Shown here piece after piece: positions 55,495-64,000 of a stretch of 64,000 nucleotides of DNA; the stretch's first letter is position 1, and each line of letters starts with the position of its first letter. The position numbers and the translations under genes are program-made. Under the pieces are notes generated by a model that was not told the DNA's origin, did not search any database, and saw nothing but the letters and a program-made list of their open reading frames with translations. This stretch comes from Pelagicoccus sp. SDUM812005 (GTDB lineage Bacteria; Verrucomicrobiota; Verrucomicrobiia; Opitutales; Opitutaceae). The stretch covers positions 62,001 to 126,000 of the forward strand of contig NZ_JARXIA010000019.1 of the NCBI RefSeq assembly GCF_031127875.1, read 5' to 3'.

Positions 55495-58400
55495 CTAAGG
55501 AGCGGATACGCTTTGCCCGGCTTTCTCGCTGCGGATGGTTTTTCCGCCGCTGAGTTCATGGGCTGTTATCTGCACGTCTCCAGCTTCGCTATCCAAGCCT
55601 TCGATCGTGATTTCCTGGGTGCGGCCGTCGGCCAGTTCGACGATGATTTCGTTGGGCCCGGTAGCCGTGACGGCCTTGATCATGGATTCGCGTTCATGGG
55701 GTTCGATGACCGTGAGGTATCGCGCTTCGCGGCCGTGGGTACGCACGGCTATGGTCTTGAAGCGGGAACTTTCGTCGCCGAGCGGAAAGTCTCCGCCGAT
55801 CTTGGCCTGGAAGCGGACGGCGTCGAGTCCTTCGAGATCGAGGGTGAAGACGGCTTCCTTTTCGATGTTCGCCGGCATGCCCGGTATCGAGAAAGGCATG
55901 GCTTCGCCGCCGATTTTGATCGGGCCGCCGTAGTAGTCTTCGCCTCTGACTTCGGGCTTGCGGGTGTTGTCGAATTTCCCTGCGAGTTCGAAGAGCGGAA
56001 GGGTTCTGCCGTCTTTGGTGATCAGCACGGGGTTGCCCCAGAAAATGGTGTCCTTCTTGTCGTTGTCGACCTTGGTCCGGAGCACGAGCTGCTTCTTGCC
56101 GGAGAGGTCGAGATCGATGTTTTGGCTGCCGAGGATCCAGGCACCGGTTTTTCCGTCGAGCAAGGTTTCGCCGTCGGCGCTCACGCTGTACCAGAGCTTC
56201 TTATTGACGCCATGGGATTCAGGAGCGGTGCCGATCATGATTTCGGCTTGGCGTGGCCAAGCGTTGAATACATTGATCTTCAGGTCTCCGTCGAGGCTGT
56301 GCGGGAGGCGGACGCCTTCGTTGTCGCAGCCTTCGCCCCAGCATTGTTCGAAGCGGGTGTGAGCGGTGCCTTCGGTTTCGTACCAGACGCAATCCGTAAC
56401 GAACTGGGCGCTGCCGATGGGATTTTCGCTCATCTGGTTGCTGCGGCGGAGGATGGCTGTATTGTCGGACTGGATACCTTTGAATCCTTTCGCTTGGAAC
56501 ATCCAGTCGAACTGGTGCTCCTTTTCGCCTTTGAGGTAGTCGGCGAGCAGGATGTAGTCGTCCATCACGAGCATGGCGCGGCGTTGCAGCACGGGTTCCG
56601 TGTAGCCGGTGACCGCTCCGTATTCCGGTGGGTTTTCAGAAATGGGGATGCTGCGACCTTCTTCCCACATCTTTTCCGAAAAGGGGACTTCCTTGTCGTA
56701 GACGATACCGCCGTAGGGGGGCCAGCTCCAGCGGGAGTCGGTTTCCACCACGGTGGCCTGCATCATCTCGCCGCTGTGGAAAAGCGTGCGGCGATTGGGC
56801 ACGGGCTCCTGCTGCTTCTCGTCGACCACGACCATGTTCTTGGTTGTGGAGGTTTGCTTGAGGAACTTGTAGAGGTAGCTGCCGTAGCCGTACCAGTAGG
56901 TGAGCGGGCCCCAGAAGCTGCGGCCGTGTCGCATCATGCTGACGAGGTTGGTACGGTCGAAGTGCCCATGGTAGCCTCCGTGGGAGCCGTAGTGGAGAGC
57001 GGCTTGAATCTGCTCGCTCTGGGGGCGGCCGGGCGTTTGGGAGCGGAGCTGGACGATGCCCATGTTGTCGGCATAGGCGGAGACCTTCATTTTCTCCGAG
57101 GTGACCTCAGGCAGGTCGGGGACGCCGTAGAGCAGGTCGCGCTTGTCGCCGCGGTTGATGATGGCGGCGTATTCGGGATCGCGATACAGGTAGTAGGCGA
57201 GCTCGTATGGCTTTCCGGATACCATGCTTTCCACCGCGTCATTGATGGCAGGCACGACGCCGCGGAAGTCGAGGAAAGGGATGGAGGCATCCCACATGTC
57301 CTTGATGCTGACGTGGTTCTTTTCGATCTTGCCCCACTTTTCGAACTGCATGCCGTACTGGCCGCCGACGCGGCGGCTTGCGAGCAGGGAGAAGTGCTTG
57401 GTGGTTCCGATGGGGAAAGTCATGTCCTTGAAGTTGATGCCCCAAGGTTCGAGAGCGATGGCGATTTCGGAGAATTCGGAGGCGACCCAAGTGTTGTAGC
57501 CGACGGCGCACTCGTACCACCAGCCGTCGCTCATGATGCCGTGTTCGAGGTGCTTGTAGATGCCGGTGGGCGATGTCAGGAGCTGGTCGATGAGGTGCCA
57601 GTCCTGGAGGTTGAGGGCGCAGTAGAGGGCGGCGGTGATTTCGGCGACGTTCCAGTTGCTGATGGCCCCGCGGGTGTTGCCTTGGATGGTGCGTTCGGCA
57701 AAGAGGCGGAAGGTGGCTTCGATTTGGGCGGCGTCTTCCGCGGTGACGAGTTCGCTGTCGCGGATCATGTCGTAGGCGCGGCCGGTGGCTTGCCAAAACT
57801 TGCCCTCGCCGACGAAGGAGTTGCTCCCGCCTACGAGGGTGGCGGGATAGCCGTAGTCCGGGTCGCTAACGTGGCGAAGGACCTCGAGGCACTTGGCGGC
57901 GTATTCGGTTTTTCCTGTCAGCTGGTAGGCGATGGCGGTGTTGAAGATTTCGCGTCCGTCCGTGCTGAATACGGATTGGCCGAGGAGGGACTCCTCTCCT
58001 TTGAGTTTGCGCGTACGAGGAGCTGGTACCTGCCACCGATCGGCTCGGCGGGTGTAGCCCTCGAGGCCTTCCTTAGCCCAGTCGTAGTTGTCGACTTTGT
58101 CGCGGACGGCTTGCCACTTTTCGGCGGTGAAAACGATGTTGGGAGTTGGGACGCGAACGGCGGTTGTCAGTTCGAGGGTGGCAGTGGCGGCTCCGTTTCC
58201 GTTCGGGATGGCCTTGATTGTCTGTTTTTCGCGGATACCGGTTGGCAGGTGCTCAGGGATGACGACGGTGACCTGGATCGTTTGGCTTTCGCCGGGAGCG
58301 AGGTCGAGGGCGTTCGGCTCGAGGGTGGCGGCCATGGATTCCCAGCCAAGGGTTTCGATGCGTAGTTGAACGCTCTGGGGAGTTCGAGTGGTGTTGCCGA

Positions 58401-59001
58401 CTTCGAGTTGATAGGTGACCTCGGTTCCGGCTGCGGAGGAAATGCCGCGAATAGGGGCCTCAAGGGCCACTGCGGCGCCTTTCACGAGGCGGACGTCGCG
58501 TAGCTTATGGGATGCCTTGGCAGGAGATTCGAAGCTTAGCTCGAGCTGCCTGATGGCGAAGAGGGTGCCCCATTTTTGTCCGGCATCGATATCGAAGAGC
58601 TCCCATGGCACGTAGACCGAGCGCCAGCCTTGTCCGGCGATGCGGACCTTGGCCGTGCTGACGGGATTGCTCTCGTTGTAGTCCTGCGGATCCACCTTCA
58701 TGACGACGGTGGCTTCGGTGCTGTCGTTGCTGGGCGAATACAATTCGAAGGCGATGCCGGAGTAGGGCGTCCAGTCCGCGGAGTCGCCCCAGTAGTCGCG
58801 TTTGATGCCCGGGTAGTAGACCCGGTTCTGCTGGGAATAAGTATAGGAGAGGACCGTGCTTGGCGGCACGTTTGCCGACTCGTTTTCGACTTTTTGGACG
58901 CCCGACCAATCGGAGAAGTCGGCGGCGCCGATCTGTTGGAAGACTTCGGCCCTTAGAAAAGGCGCCAGAAAGAGGGCGAGCAGGAAGAACGATGATTTCA
59001 T
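55495..59001 (-). CDS. Large secreted heparinase II/III-type lyase with N-terminal accessory domains
   Basis: An 1168-residue exported protein (signal MKSSFFLLALFLAPFLRA). Residues about 20-175 form a beta-sandwich carbohydrate-binding-like domain (WTPYSGIAFELYSPSNDSTEATVVMKV, SVYVPWELFDID). An Ig-like or NEW3-type domain lies at about 180-290 (GTEVTYQLEVGNTTRTPQSVQLRIET, LAPGESQTIQVTVVIP). The alpha/alpha toroid spans about 300-640 (WDASIPFLDF, ISNWNVAEITAALYCALNLQDW). The catalytic heparinase II/III region holds HYGSHGGYHGHFDRTNLVSMMRHGRSF, with the His/Tyr cluster expected for elimination. The protein is longer than typical heparinase II (about 750) because of the N-terminal modules and a C-terminal beta extension. 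A TTACACTGGAT motif lies about 85 bases upstream. Substrate probably a uronate-containing sulfated glycan. Confidence 0.87.
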   Translation of the reverse strand: MKSSFFLLALFLAPFLRAEVFQQIGAADFSDWSGVQKVENESANVPPSTVLSYTYSQQNRVYYPGIKRDYWGDSADWTPYSGIAFELYSPSNDSTEATVVMKVDPQDYNESNPVSTAKVRIAGQGWRSVYVPWELFDIDAGQKWGTLFAIRQLELSFESPAKASHKLRDVRLVKGAAVALEAPIRGISSAAGTEVTYQLEVGNTTRTPQSVQLRIETLGWESMAATLEPNALDLAPGESQTIQVTVVIPEHLPTGIREKQTIKAIPNGNGAATATLELTTAVRVPTPNIVFTAEKWQAVRDKVDNYDWAKEGLEGYTRRADRWQVPAPRTRKLKGEESLLGQSVFSTDGREIFNTAIAYQLTGKTEYAAKCLEVLRHVSDPDYGYPATLVGGSNSFVGEGKFWQATGRAYDMIRDSELVTAEDAAQIEATFRLFAERTIQGNTRGAISNWNVAEITAALYCALNLQDWHLIDQLLTSPTGIYKHLEHGIMSDGWWYECAVGYNTWVASEFSEIAIALEPWGINFKDMTFPIGTTKHFSLLASRRVGGQYGMQFEKWGKIEKNHVSIKDMWDASIPFLDFRGVVPAINDAVESMVSGKPYELAYYLYRDPEYAAIINRGDKRDLLYGVPDLPEVTSEKMKVSAYADNMGIVQLRSQTPGRPQSEQIQAALHYGSHGGYHGHFDRTNLVSMMRHGRSFWGPLTYWYGYGSYLYKFLKQTSTTKNMVVVDEKQQEPVPNRRTLFHSGEMMQATVVETDSRWSWPPYGGIVYDKEVPFSEKMWEEGRSIPISENPPEYGAVTGYTEPVLQRRAMLVMDDYILLADYLKGEKEHQFDWMFQAKGFKGIQSDNTAILRRSNQMSENPIGSAQFVTDCVWYETEGTAHTRFEQCWGEGCDNEGVRLPHSLDGDLKINVFNAWPRQAEIMIGTAPESHGVNKKLWYSVSADGETLLDGKTGAWILGSQNIDLDLSGKKQLVLRTKVDNDKKDTIFWGNPVLITKDGRTLPLFELAGKFDNTRKPEVRGEDYYGGPIKIGGEAMPFSIPGMPANIEKEAVFTLDLEGLDAVRFQAKIGGDFPLGDESSRFKTIAVRTHGREARYLTVIEPHERESMIKAVTATGPNEIIVELADGRTQEITIEGLDSEAGDVQITAHELSGGKTIRSEKAGQSVSAP

Positions 59002-59086
59002 GAGAGAGCGTAACTTAAAAAGGGGCGGTAGGTCGCAAAGTTTAAAGCCTTCGCGAGGCCAAAGCGCTTGCGAGCCGCCTTTCTAG

Positions 59087-59097
59087 TTACACTGGAT
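59087..59097 (-). promoter_or_regulatory. Candidate operator, TTCCAGTGTAA motif copy 4
   Basis: Plus strand reads TTACACTGGAT, the reverse complement of ATCCAGTGTAA, 10 of 11 identical to the motif at 18277, 46249 and 48729. It lies 85 bases upstream of the large lyase ATG (59001) and points toward it. Confidence 0.45.
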
Positions 59098-59149
59098 AGC
59101 GACGCGCGAATCTCTCGTCAATTCCGCCCGCCGCTTCTGCAAGAGTCCT

Positions 59150-59923
59150 CTATTTCTCGAGAATCTCGGCTAACTCGAAGAGGTCGCTCACGACGTAGTC
59201 CGGCTTGATGGCGAGCGGGTAGAGGGTTTTGCCGGGGCGCGTGATGAAGGCGGCCTGCATTCCTGCCGCTTTGGCTCCGGCTATATCCCAGCCGTGGGCG
59301 GCTACCAGCATGGCTTCTTCCGGCTTGACGCCCATCTGCTCGAGGGCCCAGCGGTAGCTTCGGAGGTCCGGTTTGTAGACCTTGATGTCTTCCACGCTCA
59401 GGCGGCGTTCGAAATATTCGGTGAGTTCGGCGTTCTCGAATTGGGTTTGTACCCCGCGGTTGGAGGAGTTGGTCAAACTGGCCAGGGTGATTCCGGTGGC
59501 TTTGATGCGGGCGAGGCCTTTCTTGACGTCCGGATGGGGCGGGAGGCTACGCAGCGGAGTGACGATGGCCTTGCGCGCTTCCTCCTCTGTGAGCTCGATC
59601 CCCTTGCTTTCCGCGACCATGAGCAGGGCTGAGACTCCGATTTCTCCGAAGGTGTGGAAGCGTTCCGTTGCGGTATCCACGAGCGAGTGGTGCAGCATGG
59701 TGGAGAACCATAGGCCCAGCAGGTCGTCTCTGCCGTCCAAGGCTTCGGCTACGGAGGAGCGTAGGTCTTCGAGGTCGAGCAGCGTCTCGTTGACGTCGAA
59801 GAAGATAACTTTAGGCGTAGGCAAGCTGCTCTCGGAGCTTTGGGCCGCTGCGAAAGGAGCGGAGCTAGAGGAGAGCGCGAGGCACCCAGCGATTGTTTTT
59901 AGAAGTGTTTTCATAGTAACCAT
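59150..59923 (-). CDS. Exported HAD hydrolase, haloacid dehalogenase type II-like
   Basis: A 257-residue HAD-superfamily protein with a signal peptide (MKTLLKTIAGCLALSSSSAPFAAAQ; start at 59923 or the in-frame ATG at 59914). Motif I is FFDVNETLLDL with nucleophile Asp at about 43, motif II LASLTNSSNRG, motif III Lys in DIKVYKPDLRSYRWAL, and motif IV VAAHGWDIAGAKAAGMQAAFI. This spacing and the VNETL variant match proteins annotated as (S)-2-haloacid dehalogenase type II. Almost all such enzymes are cytoplasmic, so a periplasmic form is unusual. It could instead be a periplasmic phosphatase. The upstream PAS-phosphatase gene is 105 bases away on the same strand. Confidence 0.85.
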   Translation of the reverse strand: MVTMKTLLKTIAGCLALSSSSAPFAAAQSSESSLPTPKVIFFDVNETLLDLEDLRSSVAEALDGRDDLLGLWFSTMLHHSLVDTATERFHTFGEIGVSALLMVAESKGIELTEEEARKAIVTPLRSLPPHPDVKKGLARIKATGITLASLTNSSNRGVQTQFENAELTEYFERRLSVEDIKVYKPDLRSYRWALEQMGVKPEEAMLVAAHGWDIAGAKAAGMQAAFITRPGKTLYPLAIKPDYVVSDLFELAEILEK

Positions 59924-60028
59924 CCCGTGTTTACAGTTGCGAGGAACGGACGCTTCGCCGTGCTGATTTCAGCTGATTTCTGTGGAAGGGGCAAAGCGAA
60001 GGGGGAGTCGCTGAGTTGGGCGCGGAAG

Positions 60029-61249
60029 CTAGGCGCGGCTCGCAAGGCGGATTACCAGTAGGGTGGTGTCGTCTTGCGGAAAGTTTTTTTCGGCATGCGT
60101 TTCGAGGTGATCGAGCAGGTATTGCGTGATTTCGCGAACGGGTTTGGTTCCGCATTTCTGGAAGGCTGCCGCTAGTCCGCTCGTTTCCAGCTGCACGCCG
60201 TTCGAGTTGACCAGCTCCGTGGCCCCGTCGCTTGTGAAAAGCAGGCAGTCGCCCGACTTTACTGGCAGGGTGGTGCGATCGAAACTCTCGCAGATTCCCA
60301 ATCCCAAGGCGCCCTGGCTTGGTATCTCGACGATTTGCACGTCTGCGGTTTCGGCTTTGTACCAGAGGAGAGGCGGCTGGCAGGAATTGGCAAGCGCGAG
60401 CTGGTAGCTGTCATCGTTTTCCTGATACAGGGTTCCTGCCATAGCTGCCAGAAAGCCTTCGGGGATGAGTCCCTCCAAATGAACGTCGAGCTCCCGCAAC
60501 GTTTCGTCGGGATTGCAGGGATCCTTGTTCATATGGAAGTCAGCCAGGTGTTTCGCGAGCATGGTGAAGAGCCCCGCGGAAACGCCGTGACCGCTGATGT
60601 CTCCAAGAAAGAAGGACAGTCGTGTGTCCGTTTGCAGAGGAAAGGTGACTAGGTCGCCGGATACTTCGTTCAGGCTGGTCATGGAGACAGCTACTTCCGC
60701 GAAGGGTACGGAAGGCGTGGGCCCGGGAATGGCCTTTCGCTGCACGGCGCGAGCGTTTTGCAGGTCCTTTTCCATGATTTCGTTTTTCGCGCGCAGCAGT
60801 TCGCGGCTTTCCTCCAGTTCGAGCTGGGCTTTGACCTGTTCGGTGATGTCGCGAGTGATGCCCATCAGGCCAACGATCTCGCCCGAATCCAAGCGAAGCG
60901 GAATCTTCGTCGAATTGACGTAGGTGACGCGTCCATCCGGCCAGGTTTCCTTCTCCACGTAATTGATGAGCTGGCGATTTTTGCTCATGAGCTCCTGTTC
61001 CTCCTTAAAGGTTTGCTGGGCGTGTTCGCGGGTGAAGTAGTCGTAGTCGCTTTTGCCGTAAAGGTCTTCCACCGAAGCGACTTTGAACTTTGACGCCATT
61101 ACGTCGCTTACCCGAACGAATCTGCTTTGACGATCCTTGAAGTAGACTTGGTCCTGGGTTTGCTTGAGCAGGGCCCTGAATAGCATGCCAGCTCGGGCAT
61201 CCGTCAATTCGTGGTTGGCACCTTTGTCTTCCGGTTTGTCGTGGGTCAT
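60029..61249 (-). CDS. PAS-domain PP2C-type (SpoIIE/RsbU-like) serine phosphatase
   Basis: A 406-residue soluble protein. A PAS domain lies at about 20-140 (LLKQTQDQVYFKDRQSRFVRVSD, VEKETWPDGRVTYVNSTKIPLRLDSGEIVGLMGITRDITEQ). A helical linker follows (KAQLELEESRELLRAKNEIMEKDLQNARAVQRKAI). The phosphatase domain spans about 180-405: SMTSLNEVSGDLV, metal motif FLGDISGHGVSAGLFTM, LLFTSDGATELVNSNG and the terminal QDDTTLLVIRL. RsbU-type phosphatases dephosphorylate an anti-sigma-factor antagonist in partner-switching. No kinase, STAS protein or sigma factor is adjacent here, so its partner is encoded elsewhere. It could respond to redox or small ligands through PAS. Confidence 0.92.
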   Translation of the reverse strand: MTHDKPEDKGANHELTDARAGMLFRALLKQTQDQVYFKDRQSRFVRVSDVMASKFKVASVEDLYGKSDYDYFTREHAQQTFKEEQELMSKNRQLINYVEKETWPDGRVTYVNSTKIPLRLDSGEIVGLMGITRDITEQVKAQLELEESRELLRAKNEIMEKDLQNARAVQRKAIPGPTPSVPFAEVAVSMTSLNEVSGDLVTFPLQTDTRLSFFLGDISGHGVSAGLFTMLAKHLADFHMNKDPCNPDETLRELDVHLEGLIPEGFLAAMAGTLYQENDDSYQLALANSCQPPLLWYKAETADVQIVEIPSQGALGLGICESFDRTTLPVKSGDCLLFTSDGATELVNSNGVQLETSGLAAAFQKCGTKPVREITQYLLDHLETHAEKNFPQDDTTLLVIRLASRA

Positions 61250-61419
61250 GTCGGTTGAAGGATGAGGTGGAACTGATGGCAGGAACGTCCGTTATTTCTG
61301 CGAAAGCGACTCTGCGAAGCTTAGTGGCAGAGTCGCAATTGCGCAACGTTGTAGCGCGGTTTGGAATGGATCCTTGGCTGCCATGGCCGCTAGGCTGCCA
61401 GCCTTTGTATCGATACGAA

Positions 61420-61455
61420 ACGGACCCTTCCGATAAAGCTACCAGAAGGGTCCGT
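61420..61455 (-). terminator. Hairpin terminator after the porin-like gene
   Basis: ACGGACCCTTC (61420-61430) and GAAGGGTCCGT (61445-61455) form a perfect 11-bp stem with a 14-base loop, 48 bases downstream of the minus-strand stop. On the minus strand it is followed by TTTCG, a short U tract. Confidence 0.7.
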
Positions 61456-61503
61456 GGGCTAAATTGCTCGATCGCTATGATTCGTATCAGGAAAACTATG
61501 ACA

Positions 61504-62904
61504 CTAGAACTTTACGGAAAGCTCCGAGGTGAATCCGTCGAAGCCTTTGCCGATTTGACCGCCGGAGTTGGCGCCTTCATCTTGGTCCACGTATTCGAAC
61601 TTCAGGAGCGTTCTGTCATTGATCCAGTAACCCGCTGCGACCTGGAGGCGCTCGGCGGTATTGTTTGATTGGGAAATAAGGTCCGATGTGTTTTCAGCTT
61701 CGGCGTAGCGAGCGGCAACGTAGAACTTTTCCGGAACCAGGTACTGTTGGGCTTCTAAGATGTAGTATTCTACGGACGAGTTCCCGCGTACCACGTACAT
61801 GGCGTCATGGGTGGTCCCGTTGGGATCTACAACTCCATCGGTTCCGAAGTAAGTGATGCCAGGGACGGCGTTGCCCGCGGTATCTGCGAAGGTGTAGTCG
61901 TCGGATGATTCGCCTATCATGAAGATGAGGCTGGTGTTCGGGGTCGGCTGGTAGGCCAGGTTCAGCTGCAGGATCGACTGGTCGAGTCCGGGCAAGGCTC
62001 CGATATGGGTGTCGCGTTCGCTCGATCCGGATGCGGAAAAGTTATAGTTGTCTCCATCGCCGAAACGGTAGTTGGTAGTCGTGACACCAGCGAGACTCGC
62101 GAGGCCGCCAGCGAAGGTCAGCTGGTCGCCCTGGTTGGCCTGGAACATATTCAAGCCGGCCTTGAAGCCGCCGGCGAACTCCAGCGTACCTTGAAGCCGG
62201 TAGTTGTAGCCACGATTGTCCTGGAAGGCTTCGCCGAAGCTCGAGGTCGTGACGTGTCCTGCCAAGTTGTAGCCGGTAATGGGACCGCCGTCGTCGAGCG
62301 TCTTGCTGTAGCTCAACTGAACGCCGTTCTCCGCGGTTGCGTAGTCGATCATGCCATTGCCGATGAGGGCGTTGCCCTGATTGTCGGCCCCGTCTTGGAA
62401 GCCCTTGAACTGGAAGGGGGCGGCGCCGATGTTTCCGATGCGGAGGGTAAGGTCGGCGTCGTCCTGCTCGGAGTTCGTCAGGCCGAAGAGGTCAAACTCG
62501 ATCCCTGCGAAATCCTGGTGGAAAGCGAAGTCGCGATCGCCGTTGTTGCCGAAGTCGTTCGGTTCTTCGGCGATATCGACGTCTGCCGTGATATGCTCGT
62601 TGATATGGAACTTGAGTTGCAAGTTGAGCCTTAGCCGCCCGAAGCCGTCGGATTGGACTTCGTCCTCGGGACGGAAGGCGCCGGCCTTGGCCTGGATCGC
62701 CTGGTAGTTTTGCAGAGCCAGGAAATTGATTTCGGCGCGACCATCCAGCCACGAGTTGACTTGCCCTGCCGGTACGTAGGCAGGAGCTGATTTGCTTAGC
62801 TTTTCCGCCTGTAGGCCGAAGGGAGCCGAGGCGGCTAGGACTGCGGCCAGTCCGGTAGCGTAGGCGAGTTTGCTCTTATGGTTCTGTGTTTTTTGTGTAG
62901 TCAT
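61504..62904 (-). CDS. Outer-membrane porin-like beta-barrel protein
   Basis: A 466-residue protein with a Sec signal (LAYATGLAAVLAASAPFGLQA) and a beta-rich mature part with alternating aromatic and polar residues (FGRLRLNLQLKFHINEHITADVDIAEE, YNYRLQGTLEFAGGFKAGLNMFQ, ILQLNLAYQPTPNTSLIFMIGES, EYYILEAQQYLVPEKFYVAARYAEA). It ends in FTSELSVKF, with the terminal phenylalanine needed for outer-membrane insertion. It was not matched to a specific porin type; phosphate- or carbohydrate-selective porins are possibilities. It has its own terminator and is followed on the same strand by the PAS-phosphatase and HAD genes. Confidence 0.82.
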   Translation of the reverse strand: MTTQKTQNHKSKLAYATGLAAVLAASAPFGLQAEKLSKSAPAYVPAGQVNSWLDGRAEINFLALQNYQAIQAKAGAFRPEDEVQSDGFGRLRLNLQLKFHINEHITADVDIAEEPNDFGNNGDRDFAFHQDFAGIEFDLFGLTNSEQDDADLTLRIGNIGAAPFQFKGFQDGADNQGNALIGNGMIDYATAENGVQLSYSKTLDDGGPITGYNLAGHVTTSSFGEAFQDNRGYNYRLQGTLEFAGGFKAGLNMFQANQGDQLTFAGGLASLAGVTTTNYRFGDGDNYNFSASGSSERDTHIGALPGLDQSILQLNLAYQPTPNTSLIFMIGESSDDYTFADTAGNAVPGITYFGTDGVVDPNGTTHDAMYVVRGNSSVEYYILEAQQYLVPEKFYVAARYAEAENTSDLISQSNNTAERLQVAAGYWINDRTLLKFEYVDQDEGANSGGQIGKGFDGFTSELSVKF

Positions 62905-63042
62905 ATTTCGATCTGTTAAGGTTGCGGGTGTGTTGGTTTTACGTGTTGGAAATTGGGTATCGATCGTTGGCTTTAGGCATGGCGGTAGCGTTACGCTTGC
63001 AGAGTAGCGTCGCGGTGTTCGGGAAGGGGGGGAGCAAGCGGG

Positions 63043-64000
63043 TTATTCGCGGGCGAAGAGCTGGGCTTGCATTAGCCTGGCGATGTCCGGGCTTTCGTAG
63101 AGTTCGCCCAGCAATTTACTGTATACATCGGTAAAGGTTTCGTTTTGGGCGAGCTCCCCAAAAACGGGTTTTAGTTTGAGGAAAGAGAGCTTGTTCTTGG
63201 AGGATGCCGATGCTGCCTTGTGCAGCTCTTCCTGCATCGCGTCTACGATTTCAAGTGCCTCGCCCTGTCTATCGGTACCTTTGTCGGAGTAGAAGCACCA
63301 CGCGGCGATTACGAGGGCTGAGTATTCGATACTGCCGCCGCGTTGCAGGTTTTCGTGGATCGTGGGAATGATAAACTTCGGCAGCTTCGATGAGCTCTCG
63401 AGGCAGATGCGGGCCAGGCTATCTTTGATATTAGGATTCCCGAATCGTTCGATCAATGAGTCTTTATACTTGTCGAGGTCGATACCCTGTACCGGGTCGA
63501 GCACGGGCGTTACCTCGAAATCCATGAAGCGCCGCAAGTAGGCTTTGAAAAGCGGGTCCGCGATGCAGCCGTCTATAGTTTTATGGCCATGGAGGGAGCC
63601 CAGCATGCCTAGCACGGAATGTCCCGCGTTGAGCAGGCGCAGCTTCATCGTCTCGTAGGGCGAAACGTCCTTCACGAACTGGGCCCCCACGGATTCCCAT
63701 TGTGGCCGTCCCGCGGAGAACGTGTCCTCGATGACCCATTGGCAAAAGGGTTCGCAGGTGACTGGCCACTGGTCGATGACGCCGATTTCGCTTTTGAGCG
63801 TTTCGATATCGGCTGCGGTAGTGACAGGAGTGATACGGTCTACCATGGCGTTGGGAAAGCAAACTTCATCCTCTATCCATGCGGCGAGCGTTGGGTCTTG
63901 CTTTCGGGCGAAGGCCAGAAGCATTTTCCGGGTCATGTCCCCGTTGTGCTGGATATTGTCGCAGGATTGTACCGTGAACGGCGGAAGGCCAGCGGCGCGG
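63043..64000 (-). CDS. Mannitol dehydrogenase-family oxidoreductase, 5' end outside window
   Basis: A C-terminal part of about 319 residues; the frame continues past 64000. The segment before the internal ATG at 63936 reads FTVQSCDNIQHNGDMTRK, the family's conserved NAD-domain exit motif, so 63936 is not the start. FPNAMVDRITPVT follows, and the catalytic K-x4-N-x2-H signature is visible as KLRLLNAGHSVLG. This family includes mannitol 2-dehydrogenase, fructuronate reductase (UxuB), tagaturonate reductase and related polyol/uronate enzymes. The SCDN-IQHNG form resembles mannitol 2-dehydrogenase. In a locus full of uronate lyases, a role in uronate or algal mannitol use is likely, but which cannot be told from this fragment. 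Confidence 0.88.
   Translation of the reverse strand, partial: RAAGLPPFTVQSCDNIQHNGDMTRKMLLAFARKQDPTLAAWIEDEVCFPNAMVDRITPVTTAADIETLKSEIGVIDQWPVTCEPFCQWVIEDTFSAGRPQWESVGAQFVKDVSPYETMKLRLLNAGHSVLGMLGSLHGHKTIDGCIADPLFKAYLRRFMDFEVTPVLDPVQGIDLDKYKDSLIERFGNPNIKDSLARICLESSSKLPKFIIPTIHENLQRGGSIEYSALVIAAWCFYSDKGTDRQGEALEIVDAMQEELHKAASASSKNKLSFLKLKPVFGELAQNETFTDVYSKLLGELYESPDIARLMQAQLFARE

Noticed and set aside
55411-58365. Plus-strand frame of 984 codons
   Set aside because: Antisense to the large lyase with intact domains and signal peptide; the antisense translation has no recognisable motif.

Overview
The window looks like the chromosome of a marine, polysaccharide-degrading Verrucomicrobiota bacterium, probably class Opitutae (Puniceicoccales/Pelagicoccus-like). 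This is an inference from gene content: a PVC-type haem-binding dehydrogenase, TonB-dependent receptors whose plugs open with a short acidic ELSPF- or VLDPFEV-type segment, three secreted formylglycine sulfatases, several large polysaccharide lyases and FecI/FecR-type surface signalling. I found no rRNA, tRNA, CRISPR array, integrase or transposase. Base composition is GC-rich over most of the window but visibly more AT-rich around 18-33 kb.

Left part (1-14.8 kb) is mostly housekeeping and envelope: the 3' part of pyrD, dapF, a 2008-residue secreted DUF3857/transglutaminase/TPR protein, a conserved unknown, an AEC transporter, a multi-PAS hybrid histidine kinase, an M20 peptidase and a membrane-anchored SNase-like protein.

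Middle-left part (15.0-33.2 kb) is accessory: a TonB receptor, two tandem secreted paralogues, a FecI-like sigma factor, a FecR regulator and an STN-domain TonB receptor. Then come two homologous exported alpha/alpha-barrel-like proteins (one Tat, one Sec) flanking a sulfatase, and a second pair of secreted unknown paralogues on the other strand. The sigma/FecR/STN-receptor triad probably senses an imported glycan or siderophore. The barrel-sulfatase-barrel operon directly downstream suggests a sulfated glycan.

Middle-right part (33.3-59.0 kb) is a dense degradation region: an operon of a GH141-like beta-helix/PDZ protein, a GH95 enzyme and a heparinase-II/III-type lyase; a divergent hybrid kinase; an alginate-lyase-family protein with CBM6 and LamG-like modules; two more sulfatases; a PVC cytochrome with a ThuA lipoprotein; a DUF1566/EF-hand protein translationally abutting a sulfatase; and a 1168-residue heparinase-type lyase. 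GH95 and GH141 are families known for alpha-L-fucose or L-galactose cleavage. Together with uronate lyases and sulfatases this points to a sulfated, fucose- and uronate-containing polysaccharide such as an algal fucoidan-like glycan (inference).

Right edge (59.1-64 kb): an exported HAD hydrolase, a PAS-PP2C phosphatase, an outer-membrane porin-like barrel and the C-terminal part of a mannitol dehydrogenase-family oxidoreductase.

The least explained signal is regulatory. An 11-base motif (TTCCAGTGTAA, one copy ending in a different base) sits 78-168 bases upstream of four genes in matching orientation, and a palindrome TTACC-N2-GGTAA occurs in two divergent intergenic regions of the degradation cluster. 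A perfect 10-bp inverted repeat lies at the predicted transcription start of the STN receptor gene.
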